64,000 bases of DNA from Pukyongiella litopenaei (GCF_003008555.2 NZ_CP027665.1:2976001-3040000), one strand, 5' to 3'; counted from the first letter of the stretch, positions 8,458 to 16,272 are shown. The notes: generated by a model not told the origin, from the sequence alone. A program made the numbers and translations.

Positions 8458-8784
8458 TCAGTTCATCTGCACATCCAAGGGATAGCTGCCGTCCTCATAG
8501 GGGCCGAACAGGTCGGGGATCGACGGATGCCCCACCGGCCCGCCGGTTGCATCCGGCAGCAGGTTCTGTTCCGAAACATAGGCGACGTAATAGGATTCGT
8601 CGTTTTCGGCCAGCAGGTGGTAAAACGGCTGCTCGCGCCGGGGGCGGATGTCCTCGGGGATCGCTTCGTACCAGTCCTCGGTGTTCGCGAATTCCGGGTC
8701 GACATCGAAAATCACCCCGCGAAACGGGTAGACCCGGTGCCGCACCACCTGGCCGAGATGAAATTTCGCAGCGCTTTTCAGCAT
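8458..8784 (-). CDS. hspQ: Heat shock protein HspQ
   Basis: A 108-aa HspQ/hemimethylated-DNA-binding-like protein. Typical family stretches are KFHLGQVVRHRVYPFRGVIFDVDP at the start, then QPFYHLLAEND and YVAYVSEQNLLPD. In enterobacteria HspQ acts as a specificity-enhancing factor for the Lon protease; the role in alphaproteobacteria is assumed to be similar. It is cytoplasmic, monocistronic and convergent with the ABC operon. The length is normal for the family. Confidence 0.9.
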   Translation of the reverse strand: MLKSAAKFHLGQVVRHRVYPFRGVIFDVDPEFANTEDWYEAIPEDIRPRREQPFYHLLAENDESYYVAYVSEQNLLPDATGGPVGHPSIPDLFGPYEDGSYPLDVQMN

Positions 8785-8920
8785 GGGCTCCGCTTGTCAT
8801 CTGCCGCCCCATCGGGGCCAGAGCCCGGACATAGGCATTTGCCGCCGCGGGCGCAAGCAACGGAACCGGGGGAAATACCGCGAATGTGATTCCATCCGCG
8901 TCCCATTTGGGCTAATGTTC

Positions 8921-8960
8921 CCGAAAAAAGGCATGAGGCGCCAAAAAAAGGCAAGAGGCG
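8921..8960 (+). repeat. 20-base tandem duplication carrying the ribosome binding site of the next gene
   Basis: Positions 8921-8940 and 8941-8960 are a direct tandem duplication that agrees at 18 of 20 bases. Each unit has the pattern CC-A/G-AAAAAAGGCA-A/T-GAGGCG. The second unit ends in AAGAGGCGG immediately before the transglycosylase start, so it provides the Shine-Dalgarno sequence, while the first unit has become a possible start region for a short upstream frame. Confidence 0.7.
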
Positions 8961-8965
8961 GATGA
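8933..8965 (+). CDS. Possible 10-codon leader ORF overlapping the transglycosylase start
   Basis: An ATG in the first repeat unit opens a 10-codon frame (MRRQKKARGG) whose TGA overlaps the next gene's ATG as ATGA. The geometry is that of a coupled leader peptide. Against it, the sequence ahead of the ATG is only a weak ribosome binding site and the frame consists mostly of duplicated Shine-Dalgarno DNA, so it may be chance. Confidence 0.2.
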   Translation: MRRQKKARGG

Positions 8966-9543
8966 GCAGAACGCTTTGCGCGATGATCCTGACGCTGATT
9001 CTGGCGTCCTGCGGTGGCGGCCACAAGGCGCCTCCGCGCAATCTCAACGATGCTTGCAGCATAGCCAAGCAGCGGCCCGAATACATGAAGGCGTTCCGGA
9101 AAGCGGAACGCAAATGGGGCGTGCCGGTGCCGGTGCAGATGGCGACCATCTACCAGGAAAGCAAGTTCCGGGGCGATGCGCGCACACCCTTCAACTATGT
9201 GCTGGGCGTGATCCCGATGGGCCGGCAGAGCAGCGCCTACGGGTATTCCCAGGCGCTGGACGGCACCTGGGAAGAGTATCGGCATGAAACCCGCCGTCGC
9301 GGCGCGCGGCGCGACCGGATTCGCGATGCCACCGACTTCATGGGCTGGTACATGAACAAGAGCCGCGAAAAGAACGGCATCGCGCTCAATGACGCGCGCA
9401 ATCAGTATCTCGCCTATCACGAAGGTCACCTGGGCTATTCCCGCCGCTCCTACCGGAACAAGAGCTGGCTGATGCGGGTGGCCGACGATGTCGAGGACCG
9501 CGCCCAGGTCTACAGCGCCCAGCTGTCCGCCTGCCGCCGCTAG
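8962..9543 (+). CDS. Lipoprotein with transglycosylase SLT-like domain
   Basis: A 193-aa exported lipoprotein. The signal ends in the lipobox LASC (about residues 15-18), and the next residues (GGG) do not include an Asp that would mark inner-membrane retention in enteric rules. The domain starts about residue 45; the catalytic glutamate is probably in MATIYQESKFRGDA, and later YGYSQALDGTWEEY and the Tyr-rich NQYLAYHEG segment match small lytic transglycosylase-like lipoproteins. It would cleave peptidoglycan glycan strands or bind them. It stands alone between hspQ and lolA; its specific process is not evident. Confidence 0.82.
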   Translation: MSRTLCAMILTLILASCGGGHKAPPRNLNDACSIAKQRPEYMKAFRKAERKWGVPVPVQMATIYQESKFRGDARTPFNYVLGVIPMGRQSSAYGYSQALDGTWEEYRHETRRRGARRDRIRDATDFMGWYMNKSREKNGIALNDARNQYLAYHEGHLGYSRRSYRNKSWLMRVADDVEDRAQVYSAQLSACRR

Positions 9544-9599
9544 CCGGGTCCGGGGCTTCCGGGCCATGCCGGCGGGGCGCGCGGTCACCGCGGCCCGGC

Positions 9600-9668
9600 C
9601 TTCCTCTTGCCGGAAATATCCCGGGGGTGAATTGGCCCGGAACGGGCCAAGAGGGGGCTGGCCCCCTG
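9600..9668 (-). repeat. Intergenic repeat family, copy 2 (long form, inverted relative to copy 1)
   Basis: This is the near-identical partner of the block at 5533-5601, in reverse orientation, with a single difference in 69 bases. It fills the gap between the convergent transglycosylase and lolA genes. Here its purine-rich end does not precede a start codon; instead its GC hairpins could stop transcription from either side. Such high identity between two non-coding sites 4 kb apart suggests recent copying or gene conversion. Confidence 0.85.
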
Positions 9669-9682
9669 CACCGCCCGGAAAC

Positions 9683-10279
9683 CTAGCGGTTCGGTCGCCC
9701 GCCGCCGCCCTGGGTCGAGAACAGCGAGGCCCCGAGCTTCATGCCGGTCGCCATCTTGCCCAGCACCACGGTGGTGCGGGCGCCGCTGCTATCCTGGATC
9801 GTCCAGCGGTCCAGGCGCACCGGGTTGGCGGCGAATTTCAGGTCGATGAAGCCGTAGTCGGGGTTCTCCGGGTCCTGCGCCCGCACCACCGTATGGGTGC
9901 CGTCATGGCCGTAGCCGACCACCATCCCGGCGCGGCCCAGATCGACCCTGCGCGCCAGGATCACCGACAGCGGCGTCCGCTTGAGCGGGTAGGTCTCGGG
10001 CGGCTGGTTCGATTTCGGGTCATGCACCAGCACCGCGTTGCCGCCGGCGATGACGACCGCGCTGTTGGGCGGATCGTATTCGAACCGCATCCGGCCCGGC
10101 CGGTGGATCCACAGGGTGCCGGTCGACCGCGATCCGTCATCGTTATACTGCACGAAATTCGCCTGCGCGGTCGTCAGCCCGTTGAGATAGGTCGAAATGG
10201 CCGACAGCGGCAGCTTGTCGGCGGCGAAGGCGGGCGCCGCGACGAGAAGCGCGACGATGAGGGCGGCAAATCGTTTCAT
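9683..10279 (-). CDS. lolA: Outer-membrane lipoprotein carrier protein LolA
   Basis: A 198-aa periplasmic carrier with a signal peptide (residues 1-19, ending AFA/ADK). The family's open beta-barrel pattern is visible: LNGLTTAQANFVQYNDDGSRSTGTLWIHRPGRMRFEYDPPNSAVVIAGGNAVLVHDPKSNQ contains the LolA core with its FxQ, G-x-hhh-x-RPGRhRFEY signature. It takes lipoproteins released by LolCDE and passes them to the outer membrane. The gene is divergent from a DMT transporter and monocistronic. Confidence 0.93.
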   Translation of the reverse strand: MKRFAALIVALLVAAPAFAADKLPLSAISTYLNGLTTAQANFVQYNDDGSRSTGTLWIHRPGRMRFEYDPPNSAVVIAGGNAVLVHDPKSNQPPETYPLKRTPLSVILARRVDLGRAGMVVGYGHDGTHTVVRAQDPENPDYGFIDLKFAANPVRLDRWTIQDSSGARTTVVLGKMATGMKLGASLFSTQGGGGRPNR

Positions 10280-10397
10280 GCCACCCTAGATAAGGGTTCG
10301 GGCTGCAAAGGAAAGCCCGCTCACCGCCTGGCCACGCGATCGTGTGCGCCGGTTTCCGCCCATTGCACTTCCCGGCCCGACCGATCAGGGTCGCGCC

Positions 10398-11336
10398 ATG
10401 TCGCAGCAGCTCACCTCGCACCGTCCGGGCCTTGCCATCGGGCTGAAGATCATCGCGATCTTTCTCTTCACGGTGATGTCGGCGCTGGTCAAATCGACCT
10501 CGGACACGGTGCCGGCCAGCGAGGCGGTGTTCTTCCGCTCGTTCTTTGCGATCCCGGTGATCCTGGTGTGGCTCGCGCTGCGGGGCGACCTGCCCGGCGG
10601 CCTGCGGGCGCGCAACCCGATGCTGCATGTGACGCGGGGGGTGATCGGAACCACCGCGATGGGACTGACCTTTGCCGGGCTGGGGATGCTGCCGCTGCCC
10701 GAGGTGACCGCGATCGGCTATGCCACGCCGATCTTCACCCTGATCCTCGCCGCGCTGATGCTGGGCGAACGGATCCGGATGGTGCGCATATCGGCGGTGG
10801 CGCTGGGCCTGCTGGGCGTTCTGATCATGCTCTGGCCGCGGCTGGGCGGCGGCGCGGACATGCGTGATACGGCGACGCTGGGCGCGCTCTGTATCCTGGC
10901 GGCCACGATCATCCGGGCGCTGGTGCAGATCCATATCCGCCGCATGGTGCAGAGCGAAAACACGGCCGCCATCGTGTTCTGGTTCTCGGCCACCGCCAGC
11001 GTCCTGTCGCTGATGACCGCGCCGTTCGGTTGGGTGTGGCCCGACCCGGAAACCGCGGCGCTGCTGGTCGCCGCGGGCCTGGTCGGCGGCGGGGCGCAGA
11101 TACTGGTCACGGCATCCTACCGGTTCGGTCCGGCGTCGATGCTGGCCCCCTGCGACTACAGTTCGATGCTGTTCGCGATCATGATCGGCTGGGCCTGGTT
11201 CGGCGAGTTGCCCACCTGGGCGATGCTGGTGGGGGCCACGCTCGTGATCGCGGGCAATATCGTGGTGATCTGGCGCGAACGCGCGCTCGGGCTCGAACGC
11301 GCCCGTGCCCGCGCGGTAAGCGACCCGAAAAGCTGA
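10398..11336 (+). CDS. DMT-superfamily (EamA) transporter
   Basis: A 312-aa integral membrane protein with about ten transmembrane helices arranged as two EamA repeats (roughly residues 10-145 and 160-295). AFFRSFFAIP-like and ALMLGERIRMVRISAVALGLLGVLIM segments are typical of the first repeat end. The ATG at 10398 is chosen over an upstream in-frame ATG because it begins where family members begin. Members export metabolites or amino acids; no substrate can be inferred. Four bases of a ribosome site and a short gap lead into cobO. Confidence 0.9.
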   Translation: MSQQLTSHRPGLAIGLKIIAIFLFTVMSALVKSTSDTVPASEAVFFRSFFAIPVILVWLALRGDLPGGLRARNPMLHVTRGVIGTTAMGLTFAGLGMLPLPEVTAIGYATPIFTLILAALMLGERIRMVRISAVALGLLGVLIMLWPRLGGGADMRDTATLGALCILAATIIRALVQIHIRRMVQSENTAAIVFWFSATASVLSLMTAPFGWVWPDPETAALLVAAGLVGGGAQILVTASYRFGPASMLAPCDYSSMLFAIMIGWAWFGELPTWAMLVGATLVIAGNIVVIWRERALGLERARARAVSDPKS

Positions 11337-11356
11337 GCAACGAAAGGAAATCACCC

Positions 11357-11956
11357 ATGACCGATACGGATGATCACAAGGCGAAGATGCAGAAACTGCA
11401 GGAAAAACACCGCGCCCGCGTTGCCGGGGCAAGCGATCCGGGCCGCGGGCTGGTGCTGGTGCATACCGGCGAGGGCAAGGGCAAGTCGTCCTCGGCCTTC
11501 GGCGTGGTCATCCGGGCGCTGGGCTGGAAAAAGACGGTCGGCGTGGTGCAGTTCATCAAGGGCAGCTGGATCACCGGCGAGCGGCAGTTCTTCCAGCGTC
11601 ACGGCGGTGTCGACTGGCACACGATGGGCGAGGGGTTCACCTGGGACACGCAGGATCGCGACCGCGATATCGCCGCCGCCAACGCCGCCTTTGACAAGGC
11701 CCGCGCCATGATGGAAAGCGGCGACTACGACCTGATCGTGCTCGACGAGATCAACATCGCGCTGCGCTATGACTACCTGTCGGCGGACCAGGTCCTGGAC
11801 GGGCTGAAGGCGCGGTCGGACCGCACCGGGGTGATCCTGACCGGCCGCGACGCCCCCGACGCGATCTGCGCCTATGCCGATCTGGTGACCGAGATGACCG
11901 AGGTGAAACACCCCTTCAAGGCGGGTATCAAAGCCCAGCGCGGGGTGGATTTCTGA
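11357..11956 (+). CDS. cobO: Cob(I)yrinic acid a,c-diamide adenosyltransferase
   Basis: A 199-aa CobO/BtuR/CobA-type adenosyltransferase, close to the usual 195-215 aa. The P-loop-like HTGEGKGKSSSAFG at about residues 35-48 binds ATP, followed by GVVQFIKGSW and the conserved DLIVLDEINIAL and ILTGRDAP. It transfers the adenosyl group from ATP to the cobalt of corrinoids, in synthesis or salvage of adenosylcobalamin. A ribosome site GAAAGGAAAT precedes the ATG. No other cobalamin gene is in the window, so it is a detached member of the pathway. Confidence 0.95.
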   Translation: MTDTDDHKAKMQKLQEKHRARVAGASDPGRGLVLVHTGEGKGKSSSAFGVVIRALGWKKTVGVVQFIKGSWITGERQFFQRHGGVDWHTMGEGFTWDTQDRDRDIAAANAAFDKARAMMESGDYDLIVLDEINIALRYDYLSADQVLDGLKARSDRTGVILTGRDAPDAICAYADLVTEMTEVKHPFKAGIKAQRGVDF

Positions 11957-11980
11957 CCGGCGAACCCGCGGGCGGCGCAT

Positions 11981-12007
11981 GGCGGGGCCGAGATCCTCGA
12001 CCCCGCC
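11981..12007. terminator. GC hairpin between convergent cobO and phoD
   Basis: GGCGGGG-CCGAG and CTCG-ACCCCGCC form an almost perfect 12-base stem (one wobble) around a 3-base loop. It lies 24 bases after the cobO stop and 42 bases beyond the phoD stop. There is no T-run, so intrinsic termination is uncertain, but the position between tail-to-tail genes suits a bidirectional stop or 3'-end stabiliser. Confidence 0.4.
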
Positions 12008-12049
12008 GGGCTGGCCACGCGATGCGACCAGACTGTTTCGCGACAGGGC

Positions 12050-13606
12050 TCAGAGCGCCGCGATATCCGGGTCGAGCGTGGTCTTCCACAGTTCCATGTT
12101 GCCCCGGTCCATCAGCCGCACGGTCATCTGCCGGGTGGTGCCGTCGATATCGACCAGTCCAAAGAACTGCAGCCCCATCGAGGGCGGCAGGTTCACACCC
12201 TGCTCTTCGGTCGGGGCCTTCACGAACCTGACCTCGGGGCCAAAGGTGCCGTCGAGCCGGTTCGGCCCGAAAGTGCCCGCATGCAGCGGCCCCGAAACGA
12301 ATTCCCAGAACGGGTCGAAATCCTGGAACTGCGCCTTGTTCGGGTCATAGTAATGGGCGGCCGTGTAGTGCACGTCGGCGGTGAACCACACGGTGTTCCT
12401 GATCCGCGCCGTCTTGACGAACCGCAGCAGGTCGGCGATTTCCAGTTCCCGGCCCAGCGGCGCGCCGCCATCGCCGTTTGCCACGCCCTCGATCCGGTCG
12501 CCATCGGGCACCACCAGCCCCACCGGCATGTCCGAGGCGATCACCTTCCAGGTCGCGGTCGAACCGGCCAGTTCACGCTTGAGCCAGGCCAGCTGCCGTG
12601 CCCCCAGGATCTGGCTCTCGGCGGTGATTTCGTCCTGCATCGAGGCGCCGTTGGGGCCGCGATAGCTGCGCAGATCGAGAAAGAACACGTCCAGCATCGG
12701 GCCATAGGCGATCTTGCGATAGACGCGGCCCGGTTCGCTCGGGGTATAGCTGATCGGGGTCATTTCATGGAACGCGCGGGCGGCATGGGCGGCCAGCACA
12801 TGCACCGATTTCTCCGTATAGCGGTCGTCGGCGGTCAGGTCCTTGGCGGCCGACCAGTTGTTGACCACCTCGTGGTCGTCCCACTGGAAGAAGGTCGGAC
12901 ACAGCGCGTTCAGCGCGCGCACATGTTCGTCCATCATGTTATATTTCCACTGGCCGCGAAACTCGTCGAGGCTCTCGGCGACCTTGCGTTTCTCGTCGAT
13001 CAGCACCGCGTTCTTCCAGATCACCGCGCCGTCCTTTTCGACCTCGTCCTGCATCGGGCCGTCGGCATAGATGGTATCGCCCGAGTGGATGAAGAAATCG
13101 GGCTGGTGCAGGGCCATGGTGGCATAGGTGCGCATGCCGTCGTCGTCGATGCCCCAGCCCTGACCGGCGGTGTCGCCGGACCAGGCAAAGCGAACATTCC
13201 GGCGCGCGGCGGGCGCGGTACGGAACCGTCCGACAACCGGGTCGCTGACGGCGTTGGTATCGGTGAGGTCTGTGGCGGTGAAACGATAGAAGATGTCCTG
13301 ATCGCTGGGCAGGCCGGTCACCAGCCGTTTCACGGCCAGGTCGCTGGCCGGCAACGTATCCATCGGCGCCAGCGCGACCGCGTCGGCAAAGCTCTCGGTG
13401 GTGGAGACCTCCATCGCGACGCGGGCGGGGCGATCGGTCCGGGTCCAGATCATGCCCGACTGCGCGGTCACGTCACCGGATTGAACGCCGTGGCTGAAAA
13501 CGGGGCGCTGGGCGGCGCGGCTGATCGCCGGCATGGCGAGCCCGGCGGCAAAGGCGGTGCCGCCGGCCAGGATGGCGCGGCGCGAAGGGCGGAGGATCTT
13601 GGTCAT
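12050..13606 (-). CDS. phoD: Alkaline phosphatase D (PhoD family), Tat-exported
   Basis: A 518-aa phosphodiesterase/phosphomonoesterase. The N-terminus carries a twin-arginine signal (RPSRRAILAGGTAFAAG, residues 6-22), as is normal for PhoD. The N-terminal beta domain (FSHGVQSGDVTAQSGMIWTRTDRPARV) precedes the metallophosphatase core with FAWSGDTAGQGWGID, FFIHSGDTIYAD, WDDHEVVNNW and WFTADVHYTAAHYYDP, which carry the metal ligands of the iron-calcium site. It would release phosphate from esters in the periplasm. A Pho-box-like sequence lies about 90 bases upstream, so it is probably induced by phosphate starvation through PhoB. Confidence 0.94.
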   Translation of the reverse strand: MTKILRPSRRAILAGGTAFAAGLAMPAISRAAQRPVFSHGVQSGDVTAQSGMIWTRTDRPARVAMEVSTTESFADAVALAPMDTLPASDLAVKRLVTGLPSDQDIFYRFTATDLTDTNAVSDPVVGRFRTAPAARRNVRFAWSGDTAGQGWGIDDDGMRTYATMALHQPDFFIHSGDTIYADGPMQDEVEKDGAVIWKNAVLIDEKRKVAESLDEFRGQWKYNMMDEHVRALNALCPTFFQWDDHEVVNNWSAAKDLTADDRYTEKSVHVLAAHAARAFHEMTPISYTPSEPGRVYRKIAYGPMLDVFFLDLRSYRGPNGASMQDEITAESQILGARQLAWLKRELAGSTATWKVIASDMPVGLVVPDGDRIEGVANGDGGAPLGRELEIADLLRFVKTARIRNTVWFTADVHYTAAHYYDPNKAQFQDFDPFWEFVSGPLHAGTFGPNRLDGTFGPEVRFVKAPTEEQGVNLPPSMGLQFFGLVDIDGTTRQMTVRLMDRGNMELWKTTLDPDIAAL

Positions 13607-13694
13607 CGGATGGTCCTGCTGGCTGTCCCGCTGGCGGGAATTGAGTGTACCAAAACAGGAAACCGCGCCTTCGTGACGGCGACGAAACGACAGG

Positions 13695-13712
13695 CTGACA
13701 TTTTGGTGACAG
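13695..13712 (-). promoter_or_regulatory. Candidate Pho box (PhoB site) upstream of phoD
   Basis: Read on the minus strand, CTGTCAC-CAAA-ATGTCAG is two 7-base direct repeats on an 11-base spacing, with the A-rich 4-base linker expected of a PhoB box (consensus CTGTCAT-AAAA-CTGTCAT). About 14 of 18 positions agree. It lies about 90 bases before the phoD start and reads towards it. A weaker third and fourth repeat can be made out to about 13673. Confidence 0.6.
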
Positions 13713-13738
13713 ATGCGCGCAGGCGCGGATACGGGCGC

Positions 13739-13774
13739 GGGTTCAGGCCCGGATTCAGACCCGGATTCAGGCCC
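13739..13774. repeat. 12-base tandem repeat (three units) spanning the citF stop codon
   Basis: Three contiguous 12-base units (GGGTTCAGGCCC, GGATTCAGACCC, GGATTCAGGCCC) run from 13739 to 13774. The stop codon of the citrate lyase alpha gene (TGA, read on the minus strand at 13767-13769) lies in the last unit, and because 12 is a multiple of three, the other two units repeat an in-frame TGA. Confidence 0.8.
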
Positions 13775-15269
13775 GGATCACGTCGATCACCGACCCGTCA
13801 CGATATTCGCAGACAGCGACGACCGGGCGGTCGCCGGTCCTATGTTTGCCGACGCGCGTGCCATCGCGCGCGCGGCGCGCCAGATCGTCGATGGCGACCA
13901 GAGACAGCCCCGCGTGCCGGGCGCGGTCGGCAAGCTCCGGGCGCGACGGGTGAATGGCGATACCCGCCTCGGTGACCACCGCGCCGATGGTGGCGCCGGG
14001 GGTGGTGCGGCAGGTGAGGCGGTCCACGACCTTGGCAAAGCCGCCCGCCGCAAGCGTGGTGGTGACGATGGGCAATGTTGCCCCCGCGGCGGTGTCCGCA
14101 TGTCCGCCCGAGCCGCCGATGATCCGCCCGTCACCGGCGCAGGTGACGTTGACGTTGAACGCCCGGTCGATTTCGGCCGCGCCGAGGATCATCACGTCGA
14201 GCCTGTTGCAGATCGCATCGGCCCGCGCGGGCGACGCATAGTGCGCCGCCGACATCGCCAGGTGGCCGGCATCCGCGGCATAGGACGCCACCGCCTCGAG
14301 ATCGAAGGCCTGCACGTCCCAAAGCCGGTTGAACAGCCCGTCGCGGAACATGGCCACCAGCGGGCCGGTGATGCCGCCGGCGGCGAAATCGCCGGTGATG
14401 CCGCGGGCGGTCATCCCGGGGGCGAGGGCGCGTGCCACTGCCAGCGAGGTCGCGCCGGCCCCGGTTTGAAAACTGAACCCATCGCGCAGCAGGCCCGACG
14501 CGGCGATCAGGCGCGCGGTCAGCTCCGCGATCGCCCGGCCCGGTGCCGATGGCGGGCGACCGGTCGTGCCCGAGGCGATCTGCGCGGCGGCGCCGATGCT
14601 GTCGACGGACACGATCATGTCCACCCGTGTCGCCGGGATGCAGATGCGCGGCAGGTCGGTCGCGCTGTGATCGGTCACGGCAATGACATGGCGGGCATGG
14701 GCGGCATCGACCATCGCGTAGCCCAGCGGCCCGCAGGCGTTAGGCCCGGCGGCGCCGCTCAGGTTGCCCGTCGCATCGACCGCCGGGGCGGCGACAAAGG
14801 CGGCGTCGATGCCCAGCCGCCCGCTTTCGATGGCATCGGCCCGCCCGCCATGGGTCTGCAGCACCGCCGGGCGCGCCAGGTCTCCCGCCCGGATCGCGTC
14901 GGCCAGCGGGCCGGTCACATAGGCGGTGGTGATCCCGGTCACGGTGCCGTCGCGCAGAAAGGGGATCAGCGCGGCATGGCAGGGAAACAGGGACGAGGGC
15001 GCAATATGCAGGTCGCGCAGCCCCGCCGCGCGGCAGGCGACAAGAACCTGGCGCATCACGTCATCGCCGTTGCGCAGGTGGTGATGAAAGGAAATCGTGG
15101 CGCCGTCGCGCAGCCCGGCCGCGGCGATGGCATCGCGCAGGCCGTTCACGCCGCTCAGGCGGCGCGGGACAACCGGGGCACGGGGCGGGCGCGGCGGAAC
15201 AGGCGCAGCCGCCACGCCGAAAGGGCGGACCGGACCGTAGCCGTCAATGGCATCGGGCAGGTCCGCCAA
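13767..15269 (-). CDS. citF: Citrate lyase alpha subunit (citrate:acyl-carrier transferase), lone gene
   Basis: A 500-aa protein that aligns over its full length with CitF: GATISFHHHLRNGDDVMRQVL, LDVMILGAAEIDRAFNVNVT, GGSGGHADTAAGA and the end VVAVCEYRDGSVIDVIRA are family signatures. CitF moves the acyl-carrier thioester between acetyl and citryl forms in the three-subunit citrate lyase. The start is a TTG at 15269 only six bases after the ilvE stop, with a weak ribosome site inside the ilvE end, so the exact start is uncertain. No gene for the beta subunit, acyl carrier or ligase (citE, citD, citC) is nearby. The protein may act as a CoA- or acyl-transferase with partners encoded elsewhere. 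Confidence 0.88.
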   Translation of the reverse strand: MADLPDAIDGYGPVRPFGVAAAPVPPRPPRAPVVPRRLSGVNGLRDAIAAAGLRDGATISFHHHLRNGDDVMRQVLVACRAAGLRDLHIAPSSLFPCHAALIPFLRDGTVTGITTAYVTGPLADAIRAGDLARPAVLQTHGGRADAIESGRLGIDAAFVAAPAVDATGNLSGAAGPNACGPLGYAMVDAAHARHVIAVTDHSATDLPRICIPATRVDMIVSVDSIGAAAQIASGTTGRPPSAPGRAIAELTARLIAASGLLRDGFSFQTGAGATSLAVARALAPGMTARGITGDFAAGGITGPLVAMFRDGLFNRLWDVQAFDLEAVASYAADAGHLAMSAAHYASPARADAICNRLDVMILGAAEIDRAFNVNVTCAGDGRIIGGSGGHADTAAGATLPIVTTTLAAGGFAKVVDRLTCRTTPGATIGAVVTEAGIAIHPSRPELADRARHAGLSLVAIDDLARRARDGTRVGKHRTGDRPVVAVCEYRDGSVIDVIRA

Positions 15270-15275
15270 GCGGGA

Positions 15276-16142
15276 TTATTCCCGCACCAGTTTTTCGTAG
15301 GCCGCGGCAATCTCGCGGGTCAGGTCGCCGACGACGAAGGTGTGATCGCCGATCTGCCCGACCGGGGTCACCTCGGCGGCGGTGCCGGTCAGCCAGCACT
15401 GTTCGAACGCTTCCAGTTCCTCGGGCATGATATGGCGTTCATGCACCTTGATCTGGCGGTCCCTGAGCAGCCCGATCACGGTCCGCCGGGTGATGCCGTC
15501 GAGGAAGCAATCGGGTTTTGGCGTGTGCACCTCGCCGTCCTTGACAAAGAAGATGTTGGCGCCGGTCGCCTCGGCGACGTAGCCCCGGTAATCCATGAAC
15601 AGCGCGTCCGAACAGCCCTTGGCCTCGGCGGCGTGCTTGGACATGGTGCAGATCATGTAGAGCCCGGCGGCCTTGGCATGGACCGGGATGGTTTCCGGGC
15701 TGGGGCGTTTCCACTTGGCGATGTCGAGCCTGGCGCCCTGCATCTTGGCGTCGCCGTAATAGGCGCCCCACGGCCACACGGCGATCGCCATGCGCACCGG
15801 GTTGCGCGACGAGGCGACACCCATGTCCTCGCCCGACCCGCGCCAGGCCACCGCGCGGACATAGGCATCCTCGAGCCCCGAGGCGGCGAGCGTTTCGGCC
15901 TTGGCGGCCTCGATCTCGTCCACGGACCAGGGCAGCGGCATGTCGAGCTGCGTGGCCGAGGCGATCAGCCGTTCGGAATGTTCGCGGCTCTTGAAGATCT
16001 TGCCGCCATAGGCGCGTTCGCCTTCGAAGACGGAACTGGCATAATGCATGGCATGGGTCAGGATATGCACGTTGGCGTCCCGCCATTCGATAAGCTTGCC
16101 GTCCAACCAGATCTTGCCGTCGCGGTCGTCATATCCCGACAT
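15276..16142 (-). CDS. ilvE: Branched-chain amino acid aminotransferase
   Basis: A 288-aa class IV PLP enzyme. The N-terminus DGKIWLDGKLIEWRDANVHILTHAMHYASSVFEGERAYGG and the segments HAKAAGLYMICTMSK (catalytic lysine in HAKA) and EATGANIFFVKDGEVHTP identify it as the IlvE type that transaminates leucine, isoleucine and valine. Start ATG at 16142 is well placed; a longer open frame upstream runs into the regulatory gap and is not used. It is divergent from the MarR-type regulator and likely co-transcribed with citF just downstream. Confidence 0.94.
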   Translation of the reverse strand: MSGYDDRDGKIWLDGKLIEWRDANVHILTHAMHYASSVFEGERAYGGKIFKSREHSERLIASATQLDMPLPWSVDEIEAAKAETLAASGLEDAYVRAVAWRGSGEDMGVASSRNPVRMAIAVWPWGAYYGDAKMQGARLDIAKWKRPSPETIPVHAKAAGLYMICTMSKHAAEAKGCSDALFMDYRGYVAEATGANIFFVKDGEVHTPKPDCFLDGITRRTVIGLLRDRQIKVHERHIMPEELEAFEQCWLTGTAAEVTPVGQIGDHTFVVGDLTREIAAAYEKLVRE

Positions 16143-16243
16143 GTTTGCTTCACCCCTGTCATGCGGTTGTCTGATATTGCGCGAACCACGCCCCGATCGG
16201 ACATAAAGTTGCGCCAAACTCGTGATTCGATACGCCTTCCCTC

Positions 16244-16272
16244 TTGGAATGTCAACAAGGCTGACATATGCT
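16244..16272 (+). promoter_or_regulatory. Promoter of the petP-like gene with an operator palindrome in the spacer
   Basis: TTGGAA (16244-16249) and TATGCT (16267-16272) make a plausible -35/-10 pair with the ideal 17-base spacer. The spacer is almost exactly filled by a perfect 6-base inverted repeat, ATGTCA-N7-TGACAT (16249-16267). The start codon of the MarR-type gene is 33 bases further on. A palindrome between the -35 and -10 boxes is the classic layout for MarR autorepression. Confidence 0.55.
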
